Both the position numbers and the translations under genes were made by a program. From contig NC_135218.1 of the NCBI RefSeq assembly GCF_052324685.1, positions 14,113,858 to 14,177,857 of the forward strand: DNA of 64,000 bases, written 5' to 3'. Shown one piece after another: positions 63,541 through 64,000 of this stretch (its first letter is position 1; every line of letters begins with the position of its first letter). A model generated the notes under the pieces. The model was not told where the DNA came from. It searched no databases and was given only the letters and a program-made list of their open reading frames with translations. The DNA is from Brachyhypopomus gauderio. Taxonomy: Eukaryota > Chordata > Actinopteri > Gymnotiformes > Hypopomidae.

Positions 63541-64000
63541 TCTACTCTCTTCTCTCATATCCTCTCCTCCCCTCTCATCCTGTCCCTTCTCCTCTCCTCC
63601 TCTGTCATCATCTCTTCTCCTCTCCAACTGTTGGTCTTTCTTGATTGTTTTCTATCCTAAACTCATAGGTTTTTCATTTATTCTCCCCTGGCAATGCACA
63701 TATTTTTCCAACATCACTCTCTCTCCTCTTTCTGCTGTTTACCTGGATTTTGCATAATCTAGTATGATGTCCTAACCACATGGCGGAAAGGTTTCTTGAA
63801 GAGGGCTCATGTGTGTAAGTGGGTGAATATGCACTGTGTACATGTTTAAAGCTGAAATCATGGTCTGCCTTGAGAGGAAGGGGAGAGATCAAAACATGTA
63901 CAGGAATATATCCACAGTCTTGTTAAAACCTTTTTCTCCTGTGTTGTAGATTGCGATATTTGCATGTTGTATGCCCTCAAATGCGGTTTATTTATTAAAT

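Larger units (their letters stand above)
61485..64000. other. opa1 3' UTR and downstream flank
   Basis: No further coding exon or new gene is seen. It holds poly(A) signal candidates, a CA microsatellite (61835-61890), a G run (about 62385-62404) and a long 42-bp minisatellite (62597-63540). Confidence 0.6.

Noticed and set aside
62274-63757. Plus-strand open frames of 385-456 codons
   Set aside because: They lie across a 42-bp repeat with no stops in any plus frame; the products are monotonous Pro/Ser/Leu strings.

Overview
The window is nuclear DNA from a ray-finned (teleost) fish. Support comes from vertebrate genes split into many short exons with GT-AG (and some unusual) splice sites, abundant CA/TA/TAA microsatellites and minisatellites, Tc1-like, hAT-like and LINE relics of types common in fish, and gene structures of fish type (a 1022-residue chd1l, and opa1 with exons 4b and 5b). 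There is no sign of operons, CRISPR arrays, rRNA or tRNA genes. All exon models come from reading splice sites and reading frames by eye; each five- to thirty-exon model closes in a single frame, which is strong internal support.

Layout. (1) 1-651, minus: the upstream coding end of an unrecognised Ser/Pro/Tyr-rich protein that runs off the left edge. (2) 3613-19126, minus: complete chd1l (ALC1), 25 coding exons, 1022 residues: Snf2 ATPase, linker, macro domain, plus a C-terminal BRCT domain that human CHD1L lacks. The BRCT domain is split by a convincing U12-type AT-AC intron. (3) 19767-21778, minus: sft2d2, a four-pass Golgi/endosome traffic protein. (4) 22985-25039, minus: tmem45a. (5) 28296-30933, minus: an lnp1-like gene; lnp1 next to tmem45a also occurs at human 3q12. 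(6) 30934-37839: repeat-rich spacer with two inverted, apparently identical 1418-bp non-autonomous hAT elements, each with its own 8-bp target duplication. (7) 37840-61484, plus: complete opa1 (mitochondrial inner-membrane dynamin), 28 constitutive coding exons plus cassette exons 4b and 5b, 966 to 1036 residues. Its last coding exon lies beyond a 9.1-kb intron. (8) 61485-64000: 3' flank dominated by a 42-bp pyrimidine-rich minisatellite.

The genes do not form one pathway: chd1l acts in PARP-dependent chromatin repair, sft2d2 in vesicle traffic, tmem45a and lnp1 are poorly characterised, and opa1 drives inner-membrane fusion and cristae shape. The four central minus-strand genes are packed head to tail; sft2d2's likely poly(A) site is about 0.2 kb from the chd1l start codon. 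The most interesting items are the chd1l BRCT tail with its AT-AC intron, the hAT palindrome, dinucleotide repeats sitting on splice sites, and the altered processing-site exons of opa1.
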